From NCBI RefSeq assembly GCF_042242105.1, contig NC_092023.1:10986933-11050932 (forward strand): a stretch of DNA of 64,000 nucleotides. Direction: 5' to 3'. A program made the position numbers and the translations under genes. Of the stretch, positions 35,161-47,793 are shown piece after piece. Each line of letters opens with the position of its first letter. The stretch's first letter is position 1. This stretch comes from Pempheris klunzingeri. Lineage: Eukaryota > Chordata > Actinopteri > Acropomatiformes > Pempheridae. The notes beneath the pieces are model-generated. The model was not told where the DNA came from. It searched no databases and saw only the letters and a list, made by a program, of their open reading frames with translations.

Positions 35161-37987
35161 CTGCACTGTCTATAAGACCTCATGTGGTCTGAAGAAAGAC
35201 TGAAAATCCTCCACTGACTATAAGCTGACCATAATGAAATGATCATGCAGCAGATGATAGAAACCTTTCTCTGGACTTTGGATTAAATAGGACTTTGGAG
35301 ATGGGTATGAAATTACAGAGGAGTACTGAGGGGTCAACTGTTATTCTAAGAGGCTGAATGAGAGCATGCTTAAAATAAGGCAGAACTGAGCCAAATAAGT
35401 GATCCATTCACGATAAACAAAGCCACTGATATTGGGCAAATGGTCAGATGCCAGGCTACAAAATTTACCACTGTCCTATTTACCAAGCTAAATACTGAGG
35501 TATACAGATATACTGTACACCAGCATTTAAATAGAAGAACTACACTTAAACTTGGTCAGGTAAACACAATTAAAAGCCCTCAGTCACAACAACAGAAGCT
35601 ACACAGTCACATTAAGAGAAATTCTCAGCTTGTAGTCACATATATTTTCTATTGTCATTGTCCAGAGCACAACACCAGAATGAACCAGACGAACTCTCAG
35701 AGAAAGATCTTGTCAAATTCGATGGAGCTTTCAGATCACTGAGGACAGGATTATGCGGCATGCGTGTTGAACTGACAATCACGTTCTCATAAAGATGACA
35801 ATGCAATATTACCCATGCACAACATACAGTTCAAAAAACTGCAGTGAAACTCGCTAAACTTTTTTGATCAAGCAAACAAGTATACAGTCTACACTTCAGT
35901 ACACTACATGTTATACTCTGTATATTTTGTGAAACTGAATTCATATATCTTATATCTTAAGATCTACAACATGTTAATGTTGGTTACAAAAAGCAGAATA
36001 ATTATGATCGTGAATTTTAAATAAAATATAATGAATATGATAAATATAATGACTAAAACCTGATGCTGCAATATGACATTTCAATGGTATACAGAAAAGA
36101 TATGAAATAATGTCACAATCAAGCTCTAATGAATGCCAGGGTATGCATACTTTTTTAATCATTATTTTACATTTGTTTCTTAACCTTCATATAAATATGC
36201 AGAATTTTGCAATTGCTATAGTGTGGTAGTAAACCACACACACATGTCCTCGGTATTCTTTCTAGGAATCACAGGTTTTTAACAACTGCTGGGGAGTTTA
36301 CATTCTACAATTTCATATAAATTACACATGATGACTTAAATGAATAAAACAAGGAAGGGATGTAGTGCCAGAATTTTCTACCAGAATTTTCTATCCTGGT
36401 ATTGTGGAGAGGCTTTTGAAATAACATTTAGATCATCATGTCTAAAAAAAATGAGGCTGATGTCTGTGGTGGGTAGTCAAAATTTATATCTGGGAGGGAG
36501 GGACTGGACAGGTTGTGCTGACGACTTCAGACTCAGAACTTCAGTATTTCTAAAATCCTAGCTACTACTTTGTATCTAAGAAAAGAAAAAAAAAACTTTT
36601 TTTCATGTTTTTGTGCTGCAGTTCTTGGAATCCTCTTAAAATTAACAACCTATTGAATACTTTGGGTGCTCTCTAGGAATTTTTCGTGCATTTGCAGAAC
36701 ATTGTTAGAGGCCCTGTCTTCACACGTCCATCATGTCCAGTCACATGATGAGTCAGAGAAACTGAAAATGTGACAATCTAGTTTCAGGTTAGAGTAATGT
36801 AGGGAGTAAAGGAGCTAACCCTCACTTTGAAACACAAACTGACATGGCCTTAATATACACACACATTTGCTTAACCTTAAACTTGCACTTGTGCATACTC
36901 TAGTCTCCCTCTCAATCTCTCTGTGTACCCCAAACACACCCTGGAGTCCTTTGAGGTTATCTTATAGCTGGGTTCTGTTCCCTCGTTCTTTGCTGCTAAA
37001 TATAGGCTTCTGAACCATCTGTGAGAATGATTTTGTTCCCTTAATATCCCCATCAGCACTTTCAGCTGGCCAACAGAGACTTCTCCCCTCGCCTTAACGC
37101 CTCCCCCATCCCTATTCATACTCCAAACCTCAACCTCCTCCTCCTCCTTCTGCCGTCTTGACACCAACACTGCTGCCACCCACAACCCCAACCCTCTGAA
37201 GATCTGCCATCTAAGTGTAGGGTGGGTTTTGCACTTCCCGGGACCTGGGTCCAGCCATACGTGGGGTCTGAGGCACTGAGGGATTTGTAAACTTGTGATC
37301 GAGATCACCAGCATTGAGCCTTGGGTCGTCAGTTCTGTGTTTGGTATTTATAGGTCTGTCTCTCCTCCCAGGATTACAACTAAAACCCGGTGAGTGGATC
37401 TGCATCCCATCGGTGTGCTTTGTCCTACTAATCAACCAACGGCTTGGATTTAAATTCTGATTATTGCAATTATAGGGAGAGGGAATAGAGATGTGCAACA
37501 TGTTCTTGATCATGAGTTCTGCAGGTTGTGCAGCTCAAGGGAAAAATAATGGGATGCCTCAATAACTCAGCAATCCAGTTTATTCCTTTGCTTTGGAAGA
37601 AAATAGTTTTTATTCTATCAACAATTCAAATTCAAATAAACAGACTCTGGGAGTCACTTTCCTGCTTTTAGATTTTCTTGGTACGTCTTCATATGACCAA
37701 AGGAATGGGTGAATGTGCTGACCATCCCTCTCTGTGGGCGTTACAGAGATTTTATATGGTGTTACCAACCCCTGACAGGGGGAGGGGGTGGTAAATCTCA
37801 CTGCAAGGGGTCCAAAAGCTTGTAATTATTTATGGAAATTAAAAAGGGTGTTCAAAATCCTCAGCGTCCACAATTACTCCAGATTGCACTCATGTTTTGA
37901 GAGAGGTTCAAACACACACTTATAATTGTTTTCTGGACTTGTGTATTGTGTCCTTAAGAGTTGTGTCAAGCCCATTTGATAGTCGAA

Positions 37988-38042
37988 TGACGTCATTACA
38001 CGTCGCTAAAATGTCTTGGCTGGAAATGGCCTTTAAAAATAG
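37988..38042 (+). promoter_or_regulatory. myoz1: Candidate myoz1 muscle promoter/enhancer: CRE plus MEF2 site
   Basis: A perfect palindromic CRE, TGACGTCA (37988-37995), lies 37 bases before TTAAAAATAG (38033-38042), which fits the MEF2 consensus YTAWWWWTAR and could double as a TATA-like element. The pair is about 1.1 kb upstream of the first myoz1 coding exon, which itself is preceded by a likely splice acceptor (39174-39175), so a non-coding first exon is expected in this neighbourhood. Confidence 0.4.
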
Positions 38043-39177
38043 CTGCGGTGGGTTGAGTTACAGCCAGTAGATGTGATGTGATGTTTTGCCACTTGACTGG
38101 GCCTTAAAGAAACTGATGAGAGCTGAAAGTGCTGACCGGCACACAGGAATACAGAAAAAGAGTGCAAAATAAATGCATAAGATCATGTAAGAATCAGATA
38201 CATACAGTAGACTAGGAAAGCATCGCAGGTTGTAAGAAATTTGGTTGTTGATGTTAACATGCTTCAGCAGTTATTGATATCTCAACAGATGAGACATAGG
38301 AAAGTATAACTCCCCGCCTACATGTTCCCATGCAGGCTGCAGATTGGGGGATATGATCAGATCCTATTTTATGATCCTGAGGCCTTCACTTTTACTGCAA
38401 CAGAATAGCACCAGAATGCACTGATCACCAAATTCTGCTTGAACAACAACAGGCTTCTGTTTATGTTGACTCTTGTCTGTGTCCCCAAACAAAACTGAAA
38501 CATGCATGAAGCTACATGCGTCCTTTGGAGTAGATATCTGTTTCACTGGGGAATGTGGGGAATCTGAGGGCACTGACATCTCCCTTGAACTTGAAAAATG
38601 AGCAGGGCCCGTGCTGTCTGTCTGTCTGATGCATTCAGGTCCTGTGGATTCACTTTCAGGGGTTGTTGATGGCTGTAGGTGTTGACGGTGAAGAGTGATC
38701 TTGAGAAGGTGGTGAGGTGGTCAGGAATTAACACAAAGCAGTCTGTTTATGTTTCTTTCAAATGTTTGAAATGTATCTTAAAACTGAAGCAAAAACACAA
38801 TTGCCTTTGCATTTTAACCTTTGTCTGAACATGCAGCAATGCAAATTTAGAGACATATTACTGGCATTTTTTTTTTTAAATAGGAGCAATGCTACTTGAA
38901 TTCTAACACAATCATATAAAGACTCATGACATTAAACAAAACGTCCTCAGTTGCTGCATCGAAAAAAGATTTTCTTTTGTTTTGTTCATTTTCTGGCATT
39001 TCTTTGCATTAAACAAACAAAATATTTGCTGATATAGTTTTGACATCACTTTGTTTTTGTCTTATTCACTTTCATTACTTCTAGCACTGCTGACATTGCA
39101 TAAGGAATATGTTGAGTGTTCTCTGACCCTAATACTGTTATACTGCTAACACCATGTTCTGTCCTGAACCTCCAGTC

Positions 39178-41623
39178 ATGCCTCTGGGAACATCTGCCCC
39201 CGTAAACAAGCGGAAAAAGCTCTCCAAGATCATAACCGACCTATCACATATCACTCAGGATGGTAAGGTGGCATGAAATTATATAATTATGAAACTAGAT
39301 TTTCATATGCTCAGTACAGCTCTTTCACATAAACACAGAACATGAGCAGTAAAAAGATAATGATAGGTGAAAGATACTGTAGGTGGGGTACTAACATTAC
39401 AGGATATGTGAGGTTATATCTGAATAAATAAATGTACAGAAAGAGTGGATAAGGAAATACTGTAGGTGTCATGAAACAAGCAAACATTTAAACATGCGTA
39501 TTACTAAAGGTTGTGATTATAATTACGTAACAAGATAACAATTCAGATCAGATTGTTTATAGATTGATTGACGTAATTTGCGATTCTTTTCTAGTTTCTC
39601 TATTTGGCATGTTGCTCCAGTGAATCCCAGTGTCTGACAAACACAACATCATTGTTCGTGATGACAAATCTTTAAGTTAACTTTAATTAAATGTGAAAGA
39701 TTTAAACCGTAATAACCTCTTAGTAACATTTCGTTTCCACATTAAGACATTTCTCAATGTAGCACTCATTTGTTTGAATGTCCCTTACCTAGAGTATGAG
39801 TCGGAGCCAGAGGCATCTGAGTTTGACCTGGGAAAAAAAATCAGGACTCCCAAAGACATCATGCTGGAGGAGCTTTCCCTGCAGAAGAACCGAGGCTCCA
39901 AAATGTTTAGGATGAGGCAGCAGAGAGTGGAGAAGTTCGTCTACGAGAACAACCCTGACATCTTCAGCAGTGAGTCGATGGTGAGAGCATAGTTAATGGA
40001 GAAAAAAAGTCCAATCACTTTTCCGTAATTTCAAAGGCACATTTTCTCAAAATACAACCACAAATTCTATAACCTTGAAACATCTCTGAATAACATGGAA
40101 AAATATGGCACTGTTTGAAGAATCGTATTTATTCTCGTCACTTTACAATCCATAATCTGTCCATTATAATTCATATTTAACCATTTGAAAGAAACAGCTG
40201 TAAATGGATTTTTTTCACTTTTAAAGTTATTACAAATCCATTAAACTAGATAGATAGATTTGAGTTTTTCAATTGTCTGAAAGAAGACAAAGACCTCAAA
40301 TACACAATAGGGACTCTGTGTGCTCAGCCATGCTTATCAGGGGTAATTTCAAAAAGATGAAACATAGTTAATCAGCAAATACAAATGAATGTTCTCTGTA
40401 TCATCTGTTTGCTTATATTGATCATATTTCTTTTAGGACAACCTCCAGAAGTTTGTTCCCTCTCTGGGAGGTCAGATGGGGGGTCAGATGGGAGATCAGA
40501 TGATAAATGTTGGTGGGCATTTTCTTAGCAAACAGGCTGGGCAGCTGCATTTTGTAGGGATACATGGAGGAGGGGCCCCTGTGCCCCCTCCAAAGCCTGG
40601 CAGCAAAGGAGCAGGAGCAGGAGGAGCAGGAGGTGCAGGAGGTGCAGGAGGCGACCATGGGAAAGGCGGAAAAGGAGAAGGAGCTGGTGACTTGCTGCTG
40701 TCTCCACTAAAAGGTTGGTATAGTTTTTCAATTTTTTGGAGGATTGTGTTTTATAGTCCAGTTGCTGTAATGTGCTGTCTGTGTTTGTGTAAATTAAACA
40801 AAGAAATAACATAACACAATTTGTGAATTTTAGAGGTCTTGATAGGCAGATTTTTTTAAGTTTTGGACAGAGTTAAGCTAGGTGTGTCCCATGTTTCCAG
40901 TCTTTGTGCTAAGCTAAGCTAACCAGCTGCTGACTCTAGCTACAAACTTAGTGTCCAGACATGAGTGGTATTGATCTTCTCATTTAACTAAGACACAATA
41001 CAGGAATGTTTCTACATAAATTATCTAGATTCAGTCAGTCTACAGACTTTTGAATGTTGTTTTCCATCTTTAAATAAGCGCTATAGCACTAACTCCTGTC
41101 GAGTGAGTCATAAAGTACAGGCATGGATTTTTCTTCACAGGAGGTGGAAAGGATGCCGCAAGTAAGAAGCTGATTCATGTGAAGACGTACATTTCACCAT
41201 GGGAGAAAGCCATGAAGGGTGATGAAAATCTGATAGCCACTCTGAAAGGTGCAATGCCTGGTCCCATTGAGCACATGGATGTGCCCAAGTACAGATGCTT
41301 CAACAGGTACTTCCCTCAAGGCCTGACTTTGTAATGTAGATGCTTTGTGACAAACACGGGCTTAAACAGTCCTCTCACCTTGTTTTGTTAGGTCTGCCAT
41401 GCCCTTTGGCGGCTTTGAGAAAGCCAACCAGTTCCTCAAATTCCAGCTGCCAGTAGCTGAGGCCAAACAGGAGCCTGAACCCTCAGTGGTGTACCAGCAG
41501 GACATCGGATGCCGGCCCTCCTTCAACCGCACTCCTATTGGCTGGGTGGGCAGCAGTGAGCCCAGCAGCATTCATATGGAGACAGATGTTGTGCCCTTTG
41601 ATGGAGAGACCGATGAGCTGTGA
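39178..41623 (+). CDS. myoz1: Myozenin-1 (calsarcin-2/FATZ-1), Z-disc protein
   Basis: Exons 39178-39262, 39793-39980, 40437-40713, 41141-41306 and 41392-41623 join (phases 1, 0, 1, 2) to 315 aa; human MYOZ1 is 299 aa. The N-terminal conserved block EFDLGKKIRTPKDIMLEELS and KNRGSKMFRMRQQRVEKFVY (about 37-80) is the myozenin signature. Residues 102-172 are Gly-rich, with three GGQM/GDQM units and a GAGAGGAGG run. The C-terminal half carries KTYISPWEKAM, FNRSAMPFGGFEKA and RPSFNRTPIGW, the actinin/calcineurin/gamma-filamin-binding part, and the chain ends ETDEL, an E[ST][DE][DE]L tail of the kind bound by ZASP/enigma PDZ domains. MYOZ1 tethers calcineurin to alpha-actinin at the Z-disc of fast muscle. 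The ATG is two bases after a plausible acceptor, implying an upstream non-coding exon. The exon 3 donor (gttggt) is weak but the frame demands it. Confidence 0.95.
40845..41015. mobile_element. Interspersed repeat copy in myoz1 intron 3
   Basis: The run 'ccagtctttgtgctaagcta' with 'aagctaaccagctgctgact' and 'gacatgagtggtattgatct' corresponds, from memory, to a repeat found in very many percomorph introns and 3'UTRs. It is non-coding, and the repeat is oriented with the gene. Confidence 0.6.
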
Positions 41624-42209
41624 AAAAATATTCATACTGTGATTATACTCACTGTGCACAGACACAGACACACGCAAGCATGAATGCATGTATACACGTT
41701 AGCTTGCACACAGACGATAGACAAGCTTACAATCAACTGTTATATTGATGAATCTGAATCTCTCCGTGTGGATAACTGAAAGCATACATGAAATGTGGCT
41801 ACGTTACTTATTTTGCTCTGTATTTGGCTGTAAGGCAAAGAAACAAGCTATAGATGTTACGGGGAGATGAAATATGAAATGCTAATTTGTTAAGTTCATA
41901 AGTTGAGTCTAAACATTACTTTAAATGCCAGAGAGGTTGGTGAGAAGTTGCAGATTTTGCCAATGTGGAAAGAATGAATTATGTATGACAGAAAGAATTA
42001 TGCCATGTTACTTACTTACGTACTGTTGTGCACGCTGTCTTGAAGTCAACCTGTAACTGTATTTGTTATTTCCCAGTGCCTTTTTTGTTGTTAAGATTCT
42101 CTGAACTTTTGTTAAGCTATGGAAACCCTACAGAGCTGTCTAATTCAGAATGCATGCTTAGATGCAGCTGTTAAACCGTTTTCTTACTGTACCAACACAG
42201 TTTCTCCAC

Positions 42210-42215
42210 AATAAA
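42210..42215 (+). terminator. myoz1: Candidate myoz1 poly(A) signal
   Basis: AATAAA about 590 bases after the stop codon, followed by a GT-rich downstream stretch at 42273-42288, a fair match to a cleavage/polyadenylation site. A further ATTAAA lies at 42248-42253. Confidence 0.5.
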
Positions 42216-42899
42216 CCCTTTCAAATGGTGTCAATCCTCTTGTAGAGTGATTAAAGTTTCAAGGGAAATCATTTTGTGTGTGTGTGTGAAAATCCTTTGC
42301 AATTAAATGTCTTGTATTCAAATATATTATTGTGTACAATGCAGATCTCAGAAGTCTTTTCAGGACAAAGGAGATCTTATAAGCAGCAGAATCAAATCAA
42401 AGGATTAGCTGCTGATATAAACTGCATTTTATACACTGCATAGGGTGTCAATCAAGTTACACAATGATTACTAATCATTCTGATCCAATTATTAGTTAGC
42501 TGTAGTACTCTTAAGTCTTGTGTGTTATATTATGGGGTTATCATTATGGGTGCATGACTGTGTTAGCAATATTGTAATGTTTTAGCTGGTTGAGGTGGAG
42601 CTCTTTTTAACTAGTTTATACACTACTGGGTAGTTCAGTCAATCAATGCATATTTTAGAAGCTGATCACGTGTGTTTGAATTAAGATATTCAATGTAACT
42701 ATAGCTTTAAAATAAATGTAGAAAGTATAACGAAGTAACATCAAATGAAAGTATACAGCACTTGGACTTAATTACTGTCCCACTGTGGCTAAAACGTACA
42801 CTAAATGAAGGAGGTTGATGTGCCACTCCCGCACATTTGGGGGCGATCATGTTTTGAAATGCCAGTCATCGTGAGAATAAACAAGGAAAAAGAAGAAAC

Positions 42900-43420
42900 T
42901 TTCATTACCTTTGAATGTTGGATGAAGTAGCGTTATGTCCCTGCTGTCCAAGCGTTATCAGACAGTGCAGTGTGCACTTTACAGCAACGCATTGGACACC
43001 AGTCCTGTATTATTGGGTAATTTACCGCTGCGATTTGTTCAAATGATTAGCTAGCTTCGCTAACGTTAGCTAACTGCGACTCGAACAGGATATCTTACGG
43101 AAGTTTTCAGGTAACCAAACAATGTGGGAATTAAAGAAATGGCCAAATCAGCGCGAAAACTTGTACCCCGTCGCCGATTTGGCGTCACTGGCCTCGCCAA
43201 AATCTCAAACTTGAATGTCAAGACGAGGTTACATAACGTTAGCTAGTTTGCTCGCTGCAGACTGTAGCTAACCCACTTTACTTTTGCCCGTTTGATCTAC
43301 GTCATACATAGCAACCTCTGGGCGCAGTGTTACCTAGCAACGACGGCGATAGCTGGTTGCTAACGATTTGATATAAACTCACGAAGCTTCCTAGAGTCGG
43401 TACGATGAAAATACTACAAA
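42900..43420 (+). promoter_or_regulatory. hhat: Likely hhat promoter and non-coding first exon region
   Basis: This stretch is richer in CpG than its surroundings (e.g. 43150-43200, 43310-43350) and contains repeated TAACGTTAGCTA motifs (about 43061-43073, 43227-43238). The first hhat coding exon starts at an acceptor (ctgtttcag, exon from 43780), so an upstream leader exon must exist, and this CpG-rich block is the best location. The exact exon and its donor were not fixed. Confidence 0.5.
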
Positions 43421-43807
43421 ATATTGAACTTAGAAAGGTTTCCTTTCCTATTTGCTGCTTCTGGAAACCTGCAGCGCACCATTTAACTGTTTGTTACATG
43501 TGAAAGTACGTTTTAAATCCATAATATTTGCGAAAGAAGAGTCAAATTGTTACAGAATCCCATAAAAATCAGTGTAACACTACCACAATTGGTGTTCATC
43601 TGTATTTTCATAATATCCAAAGATGATGGTGCTATAAAACATGGTCATACAAACATATTTTGCATTCTCTAACAGCCTGCTTTTTATTGCAAACAGACAC
43701 ATTCAGTTTCATATTTATGTAATACATTATTACAGCATTACTTTAGGTAGCTTAACTCCATTGACTCACTCTGTTTCAGGTGCACTTTAGCACAGAGATT
43801 TTGCCCC

Positions 43808-46800
43808 ATGACATCCAAACCAAAGGCCCGGTTGGCACCCCTGCCATGGACAGAGATCCTTGCCTACTGGGTGCTGTCCTTTGGCTCTCATCTGTACTCT
43901 TTCTACCAGCTGCACAGGTTCTCCAAAGGTAAGACAGATATCACTATGTTGGTTAAATGCATTCAGAAGAAAAGGTAAAGAAAAAAAAAGATGTTGTTTC
44001 TTGATTTGCACCTCAGAGCATGAAGGCGGATTACAGAGGGAATTCCAGCTGGAGAAAGGCCTTCTTAATGGTTTTAAAAGGGTAAGTTCATTGTTGAAAT
44101 AGCTGATTAAAAAGCCAGAGATGAGCTAATCTAATGGTGCATCTCGCTGAAAACACAATTTGTTTTAATTAGGGCACTTAAAACATTTTGAACATTCAAA
44201 GGGTCTTTTTTCGTCAGGCTTTAGGTGTGTGTTAAAGATCTATAATGTTATTGGTTGTTTTTGTCAGGACCCATCAGACTTTGAGTGGACTTTCTGGACT
44301 GAATGGGCTAAGAAGTCTTTACTGTGGACTCTGATTGGTCATGGCGTGTTATCTAGATTGGCCAGCACCTTTTACTCCGAGGTAGGAAGCAGCTGCTACA
44401 GTGCTGCAAAGTGGAATATTCCTATGAGGTGGGAGATCTTTCAATCAATACTTTTTCTCAATGTCTCTCCAACAGCTCAGGGTGCCAGCACTCGCGGTAT
44501 ATGGCCTGTTAGCAGCCTGCAGTGTGTTGGGGATAAATGGTGTGAGCGTCCTGCTGGTACATCTGGGCCTGTCCTTTTCAGTGGCCCAACTGCGAAAGCC
44601 CGTTCTGTCATGGGCCTGTAACCTGCTGCTGCTCTCCACACTTCACATCCAACCACTTCAAGACATCCAGGTGGGTTGAATCATCTGAATTATACCATGT
44701 TGCATTAAGACAGTAAAAGATATGTGTAAGTAAGATTTAAGAATAGTTTTTTCTATGTACATTTAAATCTTTTAAATATATGTTTAAATATTGTTTGCTA
44801 GGGAAGGACAGAGCCACAAAACTATGATTATTTAGGGTAAACTAGGGCCAGCATGTGGATGATATCAGATTTTATTAATTGTTTCACCCATTTGATTATC
44901 ATTAAATGTCATATTTGCAAAGACCACTAGAGGGCACATGATACTAAGGGGACGCACAGCTATTTGGCCCCTCAGCTCCATCAGTCTATGCCCATAACGC
45001 AAGATGAGAGCTGAGTGAATTTATTAAAAGCACTGGTATTAGGCAGGTTATTTCACAGTATTTCCTGAGGATTAGAAAATAGGAAAAGCTCAGTGTCTTC
45101 CTGCAAGCATAAAAAAAAAACGGCTACCAGTGAGGGGCATGTTAACTGACAGTCCTCATATTCTCAGTCAAGCATTTACTGCAATGAAAATGAAAGAATA
45201 AGTGAGATTTTACTAAACGGCCTTTTATTTTATTTAACACACCATGATCAACACAATGAATTATAGATTTAAAAAAAAATTCAAATTCAGGGTAAATATG
45301 ACTTTAGGAACTTAATTCTTTTCACTTCTACATTGATTGGTTATTATAGGCACTGGCTCTTAGTTTTTCTCTCAGTTCAGGGTCATCTGACGTCCTCTTT
45401 ATCGCCCTTCTAAATTGGAATTGAGTGAGTGAAATAGACCTGACAGACCTGTGCGTGCTTCTAAAAATCTACCCATGGACACACCAGGACACACATGCAG
45501 TTGCATACAGATGAATCTTGTGCTTATGCGTGACTTCGAAAGCAGTGATGTTCCCAAATGCAGTTAAGCAGACCTCATTAAAAAGCATATATTCCTTATT
45601 ATGTGCTGACAGGTTTATTTTTATAAGCAGTAGTCTAAATCTGCAAATCTGCTGTTCTTATTTTGATGCCGTGCCGTGATTTTGAAAAGCATTGTTTAAA
45701 TTTAGTGTCAAATTTTCACTACTAATTTAAGGATTCCCCAGGATTGTGTTAAAAATAATTGGCCTTGCCTCTGCATTACCCAGAGAGGGTGGTATGAGAC
45801 CGAGGAGGAGTACTATCTGCTACTCTTCAGTGTTGCTGTCTGTGGGCTACGCTTCATCAGCTTCAGCCTGGAGCATTGCTGGTGCCCTCTAGACCGCGGT
45901 GGAGTTGTGCAGCTCTGTTGGTTGTTTTCATACACCTTCTACCATCCTTTTTTCTACAATGGACCCATTATCACATACAAAGACTACGTTCAGCAGGTAA
46001 GAGAGCCAGCAAATGCGACTCCTGAATTAAACTGCGATTTCATCTTAAATTGCCTCTTGTTTTCTGTCTGGAGGAGCCCGAGGCTGATTGTTGCTCCTAA
46101 GTACAGGTGATCTCAAGTCATTTTTAAAAAAAAGCATAGTAGACACATCAGTGGTGGGCTACTTACAAGAGGCAAGTAACTTGAATTTTCCAGATACGTG
46201 GAGAAATAGCTGCCGTTAATTTGGTCTGATGCTGTCTGGCTCTCACTTCTGCTCCTTTTTGTTTATGCTTGTGTTCATTTGCCATCTTTGGAGTATTTCA
46301 ATATAACCTGGTATTTGTTCTTTTGGGAGTGAAGATTCAACCAGCAGCCATTCCTAACATGCTCACTTTCTACTCTTGCAGATGCGGAGGCCTGCTGAGG
46401 AGGGTGACAGGGACAAATCTGCCTTTAGTCACTTGGTGCTCAGATCGGGGCGCATCATACTGTGGTGGTGCATTGCAGAGTACATGATCCATGTCATGTA
46501 CATGCACTCCATCCAGTCTAATGAGACCTATTTAGAAATTCTTCCTCCTTGGGCCTTGGGTAAGTCTTTATGCTGTTACAAGTTTGAGTTTCAGCTTTAA
46601 TGTTTCCGAGATGCAGGATTTAAAAACATGTCACCCCCACAGGATTTAGTTGGCTCTAAAACACCATTAGATATGCTGATTACCGACTCACTTTTTGGCC
46701 TCCAGTTGTTATATTCCATGGCTTGAGTTTGTTTTTATTTTCAAAAGTGACAGAATCGGTGTCTGTTAAGTATTATTTTATTTCCTTCTACATTTTTTTC

Positions 46801-47758
46801 CCCACAAATTCAAGGCATAATTAGACAGGCTATCTTCCCTGTAATAGCCCCTTTGTGTTTTTGCAGGATGCCTAATTACTGTCTATAGATACTCTGCATG
46901 CTCAGACTCATGTTGATAAGTTTTGTACACCGAAGCATTTCTGGGATTTTGAAGTTGTATCGCTAATCCATGCATTCAGTCAGCCATTTACTTCCTAACC
47001 GTTGTCCTATGTGCTAGTTGCTATAATTAGGTATGGAAATGTCTATTGACACAAACTGAATACTTGCTGAATACTAACTTGCATCTCTTTAATATTAACA
47101 GCAAATGATGTCTGCCAAGTTCTAACAACATCTATTGATCACTCCCCTGGCGCTCCTCCTGGCGTTTCTTCCCTTTTTTTTTTTCCTTGTTGGAAAAGAG
47201 CGGCATACGACACCCTTTATCCTAAAGAACACAAAATTCTCTTTGTAAAGTGTAGAACTTGTCTTAATCATTAAAATAAGAAATACTAGTTTGAACACCT
47301 CCTTGTCCCCTTTGTCACAGGCGGTCTGGCGTTGGCCCTCGTCCAGTTCTTCTATGTGAAATATCTGGTACTGTTTGGTCTTCCATCCATGCTGGCTACT
47401 TTAGATAAACTAGTTCCCCCAAAGCTTCCTCGCTGCGTCAGCATCATGTACAGTTTCACAGGGATGTGGAGGTAAGAGCAACACCGGTTAACACCACAGA
47501 CATAAATACAGTATTGTTTTGATCTCGCAGCAGTCTTTAACACTTCAGTGACTGGAAAAGCCAGCACCCCTGGTACCCATGAGGATAAGGTACATTTAAT
47601 GTCAAGTGCTTTAAGTGCTCACTGTGCTTCGGCAATAAGATTCAGACTGAGCATGGCGAATTTTATCATCATCTGTCATTACTGGCAATCAGAACAATAG
47701 GTCACCTCTGCACTGGGAGCATTATATCATTCTTCCAGACTCAAGCTAAAATGGTTTG

Positions 47759-47793
<35 letters not shown>

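Larger units (their letters stand above)
31340..37900. other. Intergenic DNA between synpo2l and myoz1
   Basis: No supported exon. It holds a nested inverted repeat (34627-34715), a probable interspersed repeat (34828-35160) and a pyrimidine-rich stretch at 36895-37200 whose 145-codon minus-strand frame has no recognisable family. Confidence 0.6.

Noticed and set aside
36877-37314. 145-codon minus-strand ORF between synpo2l and myoz1
   Set aside because: Lies on a pyrimidine-rich stretch, shows no recognisable domain and no convincing splice partner.
39178-41623. MYOZ2 or MYOZ3 as identity for the myozenin
   Set aside because: N-terminal block, Gly-rich centre and ETDEL end fit MYOZ1, and the upstream gene is synpo2l rather than synpo2 or synpo.
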